A DNA stretch of 64,000 bases from JBEKHT01 sp049516595 (lineage in GTDB: Bacteria > Chloroflexota > Anaerolineae > Anaerolineales > RBG-16-64-43), in assembly GCA_049516595.1 (NCBI GenBank), contig JBEKSY010000010.1, positions 1-64,000 of the forward strand, given 5' to 3'. A program made the position numbers and the translations under genes. This document shows, piece by piece, positions 15,847 to 27,786 of the stretch (positions are counted from its first letter, which is position 1; each line of letters begins with the position of its first letter). The notes under the pieces were generated by a model. The model was not told where the DNA came from, made no database searches, and saw only the letters and a list, made by a program, of their open reading frames with translations.

Positions 15847-16620
15847 TCACTCCTCCCAATTCCATTGGTTGAGCAGGGCAATCGAGTCGTGATCCGTCAG
15901 GTCCAGGTGAATCGGGGTTATGGAAACATATCCCTGGGTGACGGCCCAGAAGTCCGAGCCCTCTTCGGAGATCCCCGTGGGCGGCGGGCCGCCGATCCAG
16001 TAGTAGGGTTTGCCACGCGGATCGATGCGGCGCACGAGCTCATCCCGGTAGACGCGCAGGCCCTGTCGGGTGACGACGACCCCGCGCAATTCGTCGTAAG
16101 GCAGGCAAGGAACATTGACATTCAGCAGGCTGTCCTCCGGCAACCCATGTTCGATCACCAGACGAGCAATGCGGGCGGCAATCCTGGCCGCCGCGCTGTA
16201 GTCGCACGGCTCGGCTTGATCTTCGGGGAGGTCGAGGGAAACCGCAATCCCGGGCACCCCGCTGATCACCGCCTCCATAGCCGCCGTGACAGTCCCGGAG
16301 TAGGTGACGTCGTGCCCGAGGTTGGCCCCATTGTTGATTCCGGAGACGCACAGATCTATCTTCTCGGGAATGAGGCCGAGCATGGCCAAGGCAACACAAT
16401 CGGAAGGAGCCCCGTCGGAGGAGTAGGCCGGGGTGCCGTCCGGCAACTGGGTCGGCCGGGCCCGCAGAGGCTTGTGCAAAGTCTTGACATGGCCGCTGGC
16501 TGACCAGTTGTGATCGGGTGCCAGAACGGTCACCTTGCCCAGGGGTTCGAGGGCATGTGCCAAGGCGGCCAGCCCCGGGGAATTGACGCCATCATCATTG
16601 GTGACCAGGATGTGTGTCAT
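15847..16620 (-). CDS. surE: 5'/3'-nucleotidase SurE
   Basis: 257 residues. SurE is a metal-dependent phosphatase that removes phosphates from nucleoside 5'- and 3'-monophosphates, often linked to stationary-phase survival. The metal site is visible as VTNDDG (D9, D10), with APDHNWSASGHVKTL and SGINNGANLGHDVTYSGTV contributing Ser and Asn ligands, and EAVISGVPGIAVSL following. GAGG lies 5 nt upstream of the ATG. It is located 25 nt after the aldo/keto reductase and directly before proC, forming a three-gene run. Confidence 0.96.
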   Translation of the reverse strand: MTHILVTNDDGVNSPGLAALAHALEPLGKVTVLAPDHNWSASGHVKTLHKPLRARPTQLPDGTPAYSSDGAPSDCVALAMLGLIPEKIDLCVSGINNGANLGHDVTYSGTVTAAMEAVISGVPGIAVSLDLPEDQAEPCDYSAAARIAARIARLVIEHGLPEDSLLNVNVPCLPYDELRGVVVTRQGLRVYRDELVRRIDPRGKPYYWIGGPPPTGISEEGSDFWAVTQGYVSITPIHLDLTDHDSIALLNQWNWEE

Positions 16621-16645
16621 GCTCGCCTCTTATGTGCGCAACCCG

Positions 16646-17617
16646 TCAGGCCTCCTCTCGCTTGGGCGGTGCGAAGATCTCGTCCAGGCGAGCTAAGACC
16701 TCGGCCGTGAGTTGGGACTGGGCCTCTGCCGCTCCCAGGTTCTCCCGCACCTGCTCGACCCGCGAGGCACCCGTGATCACCGAGCTCACCAGCGGAGAGC
16801 GGAGGCACCAGGCAATGGCCAGCTGGGCCGGAGGGAGCCCCAACTCCTTGGCCAGCAGTGTGAAGCGGCGGGCTTTCTCAATCCGCTCCGGCGCGAGCGA
16901 CTCCTCCCGGATCCACTCATAGCCCGGCAAGGTCGCGCGGGAGCCGGCGGGAATGCCCTCGTTGTACTTACCGGTCAGAAGGCCGAAGGCCAGAGGGCTA
17001 AAGACCGTGAGCCCGATCCCGTAGCGTTCCGTCAAGCGTGCGAGTTCATGTTCCACCCGGCGCCGGCGGAGGAGGTTGTACTGCGGTTGGTCCATGCTCG
17101 GGGGCTGGCAGTGAAACTCGCGAGCCGCGTCAAAGGCGGAGGCAATCTGGTCAGCGTGCCACTCGCTCGTGCCCCAGTAGAGGACCTTGCCCTGATGAAC
17201 CAGGTCGTCCATCCCCCGCACCGTCTCCTCGATGGGCACTTCCGGATCGAATCGATGGCAGAAGTACAGATCGACATAATCGAGCCCCAGCCGCTTGAGC
17301 GAGGCCGCGATCGACTCAAAGATGTGCTTGCGGGAAAGGCCACGGCCGTTGGGCCCTTTCATTGTCGGCCAGAACAACTTGGTCGAAATCACCAATTCGT
17401 TTCTGGGGATTCCCTGGATGGCCTTGCCCAGCACCTGTTCAGCCTTGCCCTCGGCGTAGATGTCGGCGCAGTCGAAGTAGTTTACGCCCAGATCGAAGGC
17501 TTGCCGAATGCAGCGGAGGCTGGTGTCCTGGTCGACCTGGCCTCCGTAGGTCACCCACGACCCGAGCGAGAGCTCGCTGACCTTGAGTCCCGAACGCCCA
17601 AGACGGCGGTAATTCAT
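16646..17617 (-). CDS. Aldo/keto reductase (voltage-gated K+ channel beta-like)
   Basis: 323 residues, a TIM-barrel NADPH-dependent oxidoreductase. The catalytic tetrad is visible: Asp and Tyr in YFDCADIYAEGKAEQVLG, Lys in VISTKLFW and His in LYFCHRFDP. The start is MNYRRLGRSGLKVSELSLGSW, typical of the family, with GGAGG 6 nt upstream of the ATG at 17617. The C-terminal NADP-binding part has VITGASRVEQVRENLGA. The sequence looks like the Kv-beta/YghZ group (MNYRRLG, W-P-T-M-K-G-P-N-G-R-G-L-S-R-K-H-I). The natural substrate is unknown. It leads the AKR-surE-proC run and is divergent from lipA. Confidence 0.94.
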   Translation of the reverse strand: MNYRRLGRSGLKVSELSLGSWVTYGGQVDQDTSLRCIRQAFDLGVNYFDCADIYAEGKAEQVLGKAIQGIPRNELVISTKLFWPTMKGPNGRGLSRKHIFESIAASLKRLGLDYVDLYFCHRFDPEVPIEETVRGMDDLVHQGKVLYWGTSEWHADQIASAFDAAREFHCQPPSMDQPQYNLLRRRRVEHELARLTERYGIGLTVFSPLAFGLLTGKYNEGIPAGSRATLPGYEWIREESLAPERIEKARRFTLLAKELGLPPAQLAIAWCLRSPLVSSVITGASRVEQVRENLGAAEAQSQLTAEVLARLDEIFAPPKREEA

Positions 17618-17850
17618 CAAAGTCCTCCATGTGCCCGGCTGGCCTGTCCGAAGGGCGCTGGTTTGCAGCGCTTGCGTGGCAAGGGGACGGCGAGCAGCCC
17701 GCCCCCCCGCCAGACCGATCGCCATGCGCCCTACGCCTGACCCGAACGGATCTGGTCGGGATTATACATCCCAGAAACGGGCGAACCGAGTTCGGGCGGA
17801 TCGGAATCCGAACCAGCCCGGGGGCTCCCGAGCCCGAGCGGAGGCTTCCC
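17618..17850. other. Divergent intergenic region AKR/lipA
   Basis: Roughly 230 nt of GC-rich sequence before the lipA promoter. No clear AKR promoter was found; nothing else is recognised. Confidence 0.45.
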
Positions 17851-17879
17851 TTTTCACCCGGGATTGGGGGGGGTAGAAT
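17851..17879 (+). promoter_or_regulatory. Putative lipA promoter
   Basis: -35 TTTTCA (17851-17856) and -10 TAGAAT (17874-17879), spacer 17 nt, about 56 nt before the lipA ATG. The -10 is the same TAGAAT variant seen at several other genes here. Confidence 0.5.
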
Positions 17880-17935
17880 GACCGCGCCGTCCTGGCCGGC
17901 CCAGGATCGGAAGAGACAGAGGGACATGGATCGAT

Positions 17936-18898
17936 ATGCCATTTGAGCCAACGCGAGACCGCATACGCAGGGGCGAGGGCCAAGTCAAAGAGGCGGCCCG
18001 CCCCGGTCGCCGCCCGGAATGGATCAAGGTCAGAGCACCGACCGGAGAAACGGTCGAAGGCTTGCGCAGCCTGATGCGCTCCAAAGCGCTTCACACGGTC
18101 TGCGAGGAGGCCATGTGCCCCAACCTTGGCGAATGCTGGGGCCGGGGGACCGCAACCTTCCTGATGATGGGAGATATCTGCACTCGGTCCTGCGGCTTCT
18201 GCGATATCAAGCATGGCAAACCTTTGGCCCTGGACTTCGCTGAGCCGGAGCGAGTAGCGCAGGCCGTCAAGTCCATGAAACTCCGCCATGTGGTTATCAC
18301 CAGTGTCAACCGTGACGAGCGCAAGGATGGCGGGGCGCCCATTTTTGCCATGGTCATCCGCCGCATCCGCGAGGTGCACCCGGGTTGCTCGATTGAGGTG
18401 CTGATCCCCGACTTTAAGGGTAGCCTCGACGCGCTGCGGATTGTCATGCAGGCTCGGCCGGAGATCCTCAACCACAATGTAGAGACCGTCCCGCGACTCT
18501 TTCACCGGATACAGCCGCAGGACCACTACGAGTGGGCACAGGCCACCTTGAGCAACGCTAAGTCCTTGGACCCCGAGGTCCTCACCAAGTCTGGGATCAT
18601 GGTCGGGCTGGGGGAGACCTTCTCCGAGGTGGTCGAGCTGATGCAGGCACTGCGCTTGTGGGGCGTGGACATCCTCACCCTCGGACAATACCTTCAGCCC
18701 TCGCGCGAGCACCTTCCCGTGGAGCGCTTCTATAATCCGCAGGAGTTCGTGGAGTTGCGTAGAATTGGTCTGGAAGATCTTGGCTTCCGCTGGGTGGAAG
18801 CTGGACCGCTGGTCCGCTCCTCCTACCACGCCGAAGAGCAGGTGCGCGCCCTCTCGGCCGTCCACCGGGAACTGTGGTCCAGGCAGGAGGACCGGTAG
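17936..18898 (+). CDS. lipA: Lipoyl synthase
   Basis: 320 residues, a radical-SAM enzyme that inserts two sulfurs into protein-bound octanoyl chains to make lipoyl cofactor for 2-oxoacid dehydrogenases and the glycine system. The auxiliary cluster ligands CEEAMCPNLGEC (C-x4-C-x5-C) and the radical-SAM motif CTRSCGFC (C-x3-C-x2-C) are both present, and SxxR-like RSS appears at 'LVRSSYHAEEQ'. VNRDERKDGGAPIFA and SGIMVGLGETFSEV are family motifs. The N-terminus has a basic extension of about 25 residues. lipB is not in the window. Its end converges on mutY 38 nt away. Confidence 0.96.
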   Translation: MPFEPTRDRIRRGEGQVKEAARPGRRPEWIKVRAPTGETVEGLRSLMRSKALHTVCEEAMCPNLGECWGRGTATFLMMGDICTRSCGFCDIKHGKPLALDFAEPERVAQAVKSMKLRHVVITSVNRDERKDGGAPIFAMVIRRIREVHPGCSIEVLIPDFKGSLDALRIVMQARPEILNHNVETVPRLFHRIQPQDHYEWAQATLSNAKSLDPEVLTKSGIMVGLGETFSEVVELMQALRLWGVDILTLGQYLQPSREHLPVERFYNPQEFVELRRIGLEDLGFRWVEAGPLVRSSYHAEEQVRALSAVHRELWSRQEDR

Positions 18899-18900
18899 AG

Positions 18901-18917
18901 GCGCCCTCGGCGGGCGC
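18901..18917. terminator. Short GC hairpin between lipA and mutY
   Basis: GCGCCC and GGGCGC arms with a 5-nt loop lie just after the lipA stop and between convergent genes. There is no T tract, so intrinsic termination is uncertain. Confidence 0.3.
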
Positions 18918-18936
18918 GGTCCGGGGCCGGTCGCGG

Positions 18937-20049
18937 CTAGCCGGGGACTGGCTGGGGGCGGCTTGAGGCCTGCTGTTTCGTGATCCAGTTTGCGATCTGT
19001 CGGTCGGTTTTCCCCATGGGGAAGTTCTTGAACTGAGCCGGCGCGACCCAACGAACGGAGGCGGTCCTCGCCCGAGCGGGTCGGGACGAGCAGAGGCATT
19101 CGAAAGCATGGTGGGTGATGCGGAAATGGCTGTAGGCGTGCTGGAGGCGTAGCACGCGTTGCCCTGCCCGCGCCCGGATCCCCAGCTCCTGCCACAGCCT
19201 GCGCTCTAAGCAGGTGCTCAGAGTCTCTCCGCGCTCCGATCGGCCACCCGGAAACTCCCACAGATCACCGAGCAGCCCCTCGCTCGGCCGACGGCGGATG
19301 AGGTAGCGCCCGTTGCGGCGGAGAATCGCCGCGCAGACCTGATAGTGAGGTCGCGCAGGAGATCGCTTGTGCTGCGGGCGATCTTCCTGGACACCGCGGC
19401 GGAAAGCCAGACACCGGGCTCGAACAGGGCAACGCCGGCAATGCGGCTGGCGGGGGGTGCAGACCATGGCCCCCAGATCCATCAGGGCTTGGTTGAAATC
19501 GCCGGCCCGGCGGCAGGGAACAAGGTCCGCGGCGACCTGGGCCAAGTCGCGCTCCCCTTGCGCCGAGCGAACCTCTCCGCGGTAATCGAGCAGTCGGGCC
19601 AGCACACGGCGCACGTTGCCATCCACGACCGGGGTGCACTCGCCATAGGCTATGGAGGCGATCGCGCCGGCCGTGTAGGCTCCCACGCCCGGAAGGCGGC
19701 GCCAGGCCTGGGCCGTCCTGGGCCAGTCTCGGGCTGGCCGGTCTGCAAGCAGACGTGTGGCCCGGTGAAGGTTTCGGGCGCGGGCATAGTAACCCAAGCC
19801 CTCCCAACTTCTCAGGACCTGTTTGAGCGGCGCGCGTGCGAGCGAGCGAACATTGGGAAACTTTGCCAGCAACCGCCGATAATACGGCAGGACGGTTACT
19901 ACCCGGGTTTGCTGGAGCAGAACTTCGCTCAGCCAGATCGCGTAGGGGTCGCGGGAACGACGCCAGGGCAGGTCGCGACCGTTGCGGTCGTACCAGCTCA
20001 GGAGGCGGCGCGAGAGGGCAGCCGCCGAAGGAAAGCGGGCCGCGTTCAT
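18937..20049 (-). CDS. mutY: A/G-specific adenine DNA glycosylase
   Basis: 370 residues. MutY removes adenine paired with 8-oxoguanine, preventing G:C to T:A changes. Seen: LSEVLLQQTRVVTVLPYY, the helix-hairpin-helix LPGVGAYTAGAI with the following catalytic Asp in VVDGNVRRV, and the [4Fe-4S] cluster C-x6-C-x2-C-x5-C (CTPRQPHCRRCPVRARC). The C-terminal NUDIX-like domain (GDLWEFPGGRSERGETLSTC) recognises 8-oxoG. The ATG immediately follows the sbcC stop with no spacer, so the gene is coupled to sbcC. Unusually many Arg residues, consistent with high GC. Confidence 0.95.
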   Translation of the reverse strand: MNAARFPSAAALSRRLLSWYDRNGRDLPWRRSRDPYAIWLSEVLLQQTRVVTVLPYYRRLLAKFPNVRSLARAPLKQVLRSWEGLGYYARARNLHRATRLLADRPARDWPRTAQAWRRLPGVGAYTAGAIASIAYGECTPVVDGNVRRVLARLLDYRGEVRSAQGERDLAQVAADLVPCRRAGDFNQALMDLGAMVCTPRQPHCRRCPVRARCLAFRRGVQEDRPQHKRSPARPHYQVCAAILRRNGRYLIRRRPSEGLLGDLWEFPGGRSERGETLSTCLERRLWQELGIRARAGQRVLRLQHAYSHFRITHHAFECLCSSRPARARTASVRWVAPAQFKNFPMGKTDRQIANWITKQQASSRPQPVPG

Positions 20050-22146
20050 CTACAGCACATGCACCTGGGATCCCTCCGAGGATTTGACGATTTCGATGCG
20101 CGTAGGGAAGGCGTCGCGGATTTCGTCCAAATGGCTGATGACCAGGATGCGGTCGAAGTCCTCCTGGATGCTGTTGATGACCGCGATCATACGCTCCCGG
20201 CCTAGGCTATCCTGTGTCCCGAAACCCTCATCAATGAAGAGCGCACGCAGTTGGGCCCCGGCCCGCTGCGCCAGGAGTTTGGAGAGCGCGATTCGGACCG
20301 CAAAGTTAATCCGGAAGGCCTCACCTCCCGAGTACATCTCGTAGCTGCGCGTGCCCAGCTCATCCCCGACTTGGATATCGAGGGATTCGCGCAGCTCGCC
20401 CTCCTTGGTCTCTCGTTGAGTCTCCATGCGCAGATTCATGCGCCCCTCGCTCATGCGGGACAAGAGAGCATTTGCGGTTTCTTCGAGTTCCGGGACGGCC
20501 GTCTCAATGATCATGCTCGGCACTCCCTTTCGGTTGAAGGCTTCGCGCAATTCCTCGAGGAGGGCGAGCCGTTCGCGACCCTCCTGGAGCTCCTTGGCAA
20601 GGGATCCCTCCTGGACCTGGAGCTGCTTGAGCGCGGCGAGCCTCTGGCGAGCTCCTCCCACCCGCTCGTCCGCCAGGCGCTTCTCCAAACGGGCTTGGTC
20701 GAGATTCCTGCGCAGGCCCTCCGCTTGGCGGACCTGTTGCTCAACTTGGCGGAGCCTCTCCCGGATGGCTGGCTGGGCGGCCTGGGCTTCCTGCAGAGCG
20801 GCCTGCCAACGCTCGCGACGAGCTTCTGTTGAGGGAATTCTGGCGCGGGCCTCCTCCGCGGACTGCAGCGCGGCGCGGATCTCGGCCCTGCGTCTCTCAA
20901 CCTCCGGCTTTCGCTTGGCTGCCACTTGAAGTGCCTGCATCTTCGTCAGGATGGACGCGAGGGTGTCCTGGATCAGGTGGATGCGTCCGGCATTGCTGCG
21001 GAACCGTTCGCGCATGTTCTCCAGACCACGTTCCAGCTCCGCCTCGACCTGCTCCCGATGCGCGGGGGTCAGGGGTTGACCACAAGTGGGACAGGTCGGA
21101 TCCGTGGTGCTTCGTAGCAGGGCGAGGCGCTGTTTGATGGGCTCGGACTGAGGCGTGAGGACCTCATTCTCGCCGCGCAGCTGGCCCAGTTCCTGATTCC
21201 AGCGCTGCTGCTCCTCTCGCAGATTCTCTGTTTCCAGCTCCGCGGAGGCGATCTCTGCCCCTCGGCGGTCGAGCTCCGCGAGCTCGATCTGCAGAGCCTC
21301 GGCCTCCGCTCGCGAGCGAAGAGCAACCAGTTCCTGCTCGACCTCGTGCAGCTCGCCCGCGGCCTCGGTTTCCCGGTGAACTAGGTTTCCCAGTTGTCGG
21401 GCGAACTCCTGCTCGCTCGCCCGGATGGCTTCCGCCGCGGACCAGGCCTGCTCGACGGCCTGCAGCTGTTGCGCCAGGTCGCGGGCGAGGGCCTCGGCCC
21501 GGATGAGGTCCTGTGCGTATTCTTCGCCCTGAGCCAGTTCGGCCTGGATGGCCTCGCGCCGGCCCTCGAGCCGCTGCATCTCCTGTCGCAGAGCGTGAAT
21601 CGATTCCTTGGCCCGGTCCTCGTACGTCTGCCATTTCTCGAGCCCCAAGATGTTGGCCAGGATCTGCAAGCGCTGCGATGGGGGCTTGGCGGTGAACTCG
21701 TCGGCCCGCCCCTGGGCAATGAAGGCCGAGTTCACAAAGGTCTCGTAGTCCAGTCGCAGGACCTGAACGATCTTTCCTTCCGTTTCGCGCAGGGTGTGCT
21801 CCGAAAGGCTCCTCCAGGATCCATCGACGGCGTCACAAACCTGGAACTCGAGCAGGGAGCTTCCTCCCCTCCCTTCCTTCCGCCTCTGGCGGATCACCCG
21901 GTAGCGCAAGCCCTCCAGCTCGAAAACCAGGGCGGTGCGCATCTCCCGTTGACCCTGGTGGATGAGATCATCCACGGAGCGACCCCGGGCCTTACCCCAG
22001 AGCGTCCAGGTGATGGCGTCTAGCAGGGAGGACTTGCCTGCGCCGTTTTCGCCGGAGAGGCAAGCCACATGCAGACCCTCGAAATCGATGGGATCAGGAT
22101 GCCGGTAGGCCAGGAAGTTCTGGAGCTCGAGGCGAACAGGGATCAT
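20050..22146 (-). CDS. sbcC: DNA repair ATPase SbcC/Rad50
   Basis: 698 residues. With SbcD it forms the Mre11-Rad50-like nuclease complex that processes DNA ends and hairpins. Seen: N-terminal LQNFLAYRHP and Walker A SGENGAGKSS (31-40), a Q-loop region FVNSAFIAQGRADEFT, two long coiled coils flanking a zinc hook TDPTCPTCGQPL, and the C-terminal ABC half with EMYSGGEAFRINFAVRIALS (signature) and ALFIDEGFGTQDS (Walker B). It is shorter than E. coli SbcC (1048) because the coiled coil is short, closer to archaeal Rad50. Start at 22146 is placed by homology; no strong ribosome-binding site. It lies 174 nt downstream of sbcD. Confidence 0.94.
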   Translation of the reverse strand: MIPVRLELQNFLAYRHPDPIDFEGLHVACLSGENGAGKSSLLDAITWTLWGKARGRSVDDLIHQGQREMRTALVFELEGLRYRVIRQRRKEGRGGSSLLEFQVCDAVDGSWRSLSEHTLRETEGKIVQVLRLDYETFVNSAFIAQGRADEFTAKPPSQRLQILANILGLEKWQTYEDRAKESIHALRQEMQRLEGRREAIQAELAQGEEYAQDLIRAEALARDLAQQLQAVEQAWSAAEAIRASEQEFARQLGNLVHRETEAAGELHEVEQELVALRSRAEAEALQIELAELDRRGAEIASAELETENLREEQQRWNQELGQLRGENEVLTPQSEPIKQRLALLRSTTDPTCPTCGQPLTPAHREQVEAELERGLENMRERFRSNAGRIHLIQDTLASILTKMQALQVAAKRKPEVERRRAEIRAALQSAEEARARIPSTEARRERWQAALQEAQAAQPAIRERLRQVEQQVRQAEGLRRNLDQARLEKRLADERVGGARQRLAALKQLQVQEGSLAKELQEGRERLALLEELREAFNRKGVPSMIIETAVPELEETANALLSRMSEGRMNLRMETQRETKEGELRESLDIQVGDELGTRSYEMYSGGEAFRINFAVRIALSKLLAQRAGAQLRALFIDEGFGTQDSLGRERMIAVINSIQEDFDRILVISHLDEIRDAFPTRIEIVKSSEGSQVHVL

Positions 22147-22320
22147 CGGCGGGCAGACCCTGACAGGTTGTGACTCGCCTCCCCGTCCGATCCCGCGGGC
22201 AAGACCTGCCCCGTCGGCCGAGGCGGGGTGGGCCGCCTTGGGCACGCCCGGAGCGGCCCAATCTTGACCTCGCCGTGCGCGTGGCGGAGAGTTGAGAAGA
22301 GGATCCCGGCGGCTCTACCC

Positions 22321-23565
22321 TCATGGGGGGTCATGGGTATCTCCCAGAAGGGAACCGGCCAAAGCCAGGAGCGAGGCGAGCCGCTCCGCCGGGACGCCCT
22401 TGGACTGGAAGTAACGATCCAATAGCTGAGGAGGGGCAAGCGCCTCGGGCGACGCGTTACCCAGCCGAGTTCGATCCGGCCGCAGGATCTCTTTTTGAAT
22501 GGCCACATGGGCGGAGCCCGCCAGCGCTCGCAGGACTTGCCGGTCATCGAAGCTAGCGAGCTGGTCTGCCTTCAGTCTGACCAGCAGCCGCACGACCGCC
22601 CCCTCCAACTCCTGACCTCTCCGTTTCACTTGATCGAGCAGCGCCTGGGTTGGTTCGGGTTCGTCCGCAAGATCTGCCCGAACCGTCACAAAGGGGCGTG
22701 CCTTGACCGGCACGAATTCGTAGTTCGTCCTGCCCCGCTCCAGCTCGACCCAAGCGAATCCTTTGGGTTCCCTCTCCTCCCCAAAATCGATGCGCTCCAG
22801 CGACCCCGCATAGACCACCGGCGGCAAGCCCGGAACCCCAGCGGTCAGATTCTGATGTTGGTGGATGTGCCCCATGGCCACGTAGTCCCAGGCTGGATCG
22901 GCCACCTCGCTGCGCGGGACGGTTACCTCCCGGCCGATGAGAACGGTGCGTTCCGAACCAAGGCGTGCCTCTCCGATGGAGAAGTGCCCGGCCAGCACGC
23001 GGGGCATGGAACGCGTCTGCGCATCCTGGCGAAAGCTATGGAGAAAATCGATCAGGACGCCCCGTAAGGCCTGGTCAAGTTCTTCCATAGTCTTGAGCCG
23101 GTGCTCCTCCTCGACCAGCAGCCGATTTCGCATCGGATAGGGGATCCAGGCCAGGAACACGGGTCCACTGGCCGTCTCCACCACTTGTGCGGCTGGGGAA
23201 TGGCCGACAATCACGTTGGGAACGTCGAGGACGCGGTAGATATCCACGCTGCTCGCTTTGTGGACGGTTCCAGCTAGATCGTGGTTGCCCACCAGGAGCA
23301 ACGTGGGAATGCTCTCTGCGAGGCGTTTGATCCGGCGTGCAAATTCTCGCTGCTGGGTGGGCTCGGGGTCACGAGTCTTGAACGCGTCACCGGTGAAGAG
23401 CACGAGGTCAGCTCGGTGCTCCAGAGCGTAATCCACGACCTCATCCAAGCGATCCAGAAAGTCCCGTACGCGGGTGGAAGTTCCGGTGGAGCCATCCAGC
23501 CGCCCGTAGTTCTCCATGCCGATGTGCAGGTCGGAGAAATGCAACAGGCGAATCGAGGCAGACAT
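22321..23565 (-). CDS. sbcD: Exonuclease SbcD/Mre11
   Basis: 414 residues, the calcineurin-like metallophosphoesterase nuclease of the SbcCD complex. Metal-binding motifs are in order: LLHFSDLHIG, LVLFTGDAFKTRDP, LLLVGNHDLAG, VLAGHFSIGEARL and YVAMGHIHQHQN. The C-terminal 150 residues form the capping/SbcC-binding region. The ATG at 23565 lies only 6 nt behind an extended -10 box (TGA-TACAAT) with no Shine-Dalgarno, so the mRNA is probably leaderless. It heads sbcD-sbcC-mutY. Confidence 0.94.
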   Translation of the reverse strand: MSASIRLLHFSDLHIGMENYGRLDGSTGTSTRVRDFLDRLDEVVDYALEHRADLVLFTGDAFKTRDPEPTQQREFARRIKRLAESIPTLLLVGNHDLAGTVHKASSVDIYRVLDVPNVIVGHSPAAQVVETASGPVFLAWIPYPMRNRLLVEEEHRLKTMEELDQALRGVLIDFLHSFRQDAQTRSMPRVLAGHFSIGEARLGSERTVLIGREVTVPRSEVADPAWDYVAMGHIHQHQNLTAGVPGLPPVVYAGSLERIDFGEEREPKGFAWVELERGRTNYEFVPVKARPFVTVRADLADEPEPTQALLDQVKRRGQELEGAVVRLLVRLKADQLASFDDRQVLRALAGSAHVAIQKEILRPDRTRLGNASPEALAPPQLLDRYFQSKGVPAERLASLLALAGSLLGDTHDPP

Positions 23566-23571
23566 GGCGGT

Positions 23572-23580
23572 ATTGTATCA
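23572..23580 (-). promoter_or_regulatory. Extended -10 element of sbcD
   Basis: Minus-strand TGA followed by TACAAT (-10 at 23577..23572). Six bases separate it from the ATG, so transcription would start at or next to the start codon. No clear -35 box is visible, as is common with extended -10 promoters. Confidence 0.5.
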
Positions 23581-23947
23581 GCCACTTGGCGCGCGGTTAC
23601 ACGCCCGAGTCAGTGTGCGGCGGCCTCCTGGCGGATGGGGGGACACAAGTCCGGGCCGGACCTTCCCCACCCCTCCGCCGGAGGCCGCTACGGGGAGAGG
23701 CCTGGCTCCCCTGGCCGAGGCGCTCGGTCCAGACCGCCTGCCCAGAGGATCGGCTCCGCGGTGATCCAGCCCGGCCCGGACCTCCCCAGACCCGATCGAG
23801 GGCGGCACCTTCCGCCCTCGACCGTCAAGCTTGACCTCCCCCCGCGGCGAGGCGGCATGTGCCCTCGGCCGCCCGATCCAACACTTCGTCGCCTGGCAGG
23901 AGGGGATCCGAGCCCATCCTGACCTGCCCGACCCCCCGACCCACTGA
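23581..23947. other. Intergenic stretch, nothing recognised
   Basis: About 370 nt of very GC-rich sequence between the chromate transporter end and the sbcD promoter. No credible gene or RNA is seen; short frames are rich in Pro/Arg/Gly and look like composition artefacts. Confidence 0.5.
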
Positions 23948-24529
23948 TCAAGCCCCTCGGTACACGATCAACCCGAGCACGGCGGCAACCAGAATCACCA
24001 GGGCGGGATTGACGCTGGTGAGGGTCAGCACGGTGAAGGTTCCGAGGCTGATCAAGACCTTGTCCCAACCTCGAACCAAGGCCATAGGCCAAGCAGTGCC
24101 TTGAATGGCGAAGACCGCCCGCGCCATGTCATACGCAGTCCACAGGAGCAGCCCGACCACGACAGGGCGAACCGCGGCCAGCATGGCGCGGATAGCGGGA
24201 CTATCTTTGATGCTGAAAAAGAATGCGACCATGAGGAGCATGAGCAGGGTCGTGGGCAGGACCGTCCCGGAGGCCGCCACGACGGCGCCGGGAACACCGG
24301 CCATCCGGTAACCGATATAGGCGGAGACTTGCGGGGCAATAGGCCCCGGCAGGGCATTCCCGAGTGCGACGGCATCCGCAAACTCGTCGGACGAGATCCA
24401 TCCGGCGGAGGTGGTCTCGCGCTGCATGAGCGCGAGTGAAGCCGGGCCACCCCCCCAAGAGAACACGGCTACGCGGGTGAACAGGACAAAGATATTCCAG
24501 AGCAGCATGAGGGTCTCCGTGGGCGACAT
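23948..24529 (-). CDS. Chromate transporter, single CHR domain
   Basis: 193 residues with one CHR domain. The signature regions FTRVAVFSWGGGPASLALMQRE and VALGNALPGPIAPQVSAYIGYRMAG are present, followed by four or five hydrophobic segments. ChrA proteins of this family export chromate or related anions; short-chain forms of about 190 residues normally work as a pair of adjacent N- and C-type halves. No second half is seen on either side here, so either the partner is elsewhere or this one acts as a homodimer. It lies 220 nt downstream of uvrA on the same strand. Ribosome-binding site is weak. Confidence 0.85.
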   Translation of the reverse strand: MSPTETLMLLWNIFVLFTRVAVFSWGGGPASLALMQRETTSAGWISSDEFADAVALGNALPGPIAPQVSAYIGYRMAGVPGAVVAASGTVLPTTLLMLLMVAFFFSIKDSPAIRAMLAAVRPVVVGLLLWTAYDMARAVFAIQGTAWPMALVRGWDKVLISLGTFTVLTLTSVNPALVILVAAVLGLIVYRGA

Positions 24530-24749
24530 CCCCGATCGGCTGGCCGGCAGGCCAGGGGAAGGCGCTCTAGTTCAAGCGGCTGGGAGGGCTAAGGCGAATT
24601 GGGAGATCGTGAGGCCAGAGGCCTGACTAGATCAGGACAGGATTATAGGGCCGGAAATGGGCGGGGTGTCTGCGAGTCCAAAGGCCGGATCGGAACAGGA
24701 TCGGGAGGTCTGGTTGCGGAGGCGCGGTTGAGGGGATACCCAGGCGGGG

Positions 24750-27614
<2,865 letters not shown>

Positions 27615-27786
27615 ACTCGAGTTGGTCCCCTGTGAGCCTGTGCCCTGACGACCCGCTGATCGTTTCCCATTGTAACGATTTCGAGACCCTCTGGGGAGGG
27701 GGAGATCGACCGCCCGATCGTGAGCCTGCCGTCTCGGTCACGGGCGGAACCGGAGTCCTCCCGGCTCCCGGGCGAAACGTGGTCGC

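Noticed and set aside
18990..19040. GTTCTTGAAC dyad near the 3' end of mutY as a second LexA-like site
   Set aside because: The half-sites are inverted relative to GAAC-N4-GTTC and it lies inside a coding region.
17762..19261. A 499-codon minus-strand frame opposite lipA
   Set aside because: Antisense to lipA, which has both Fe-S motifs intact.
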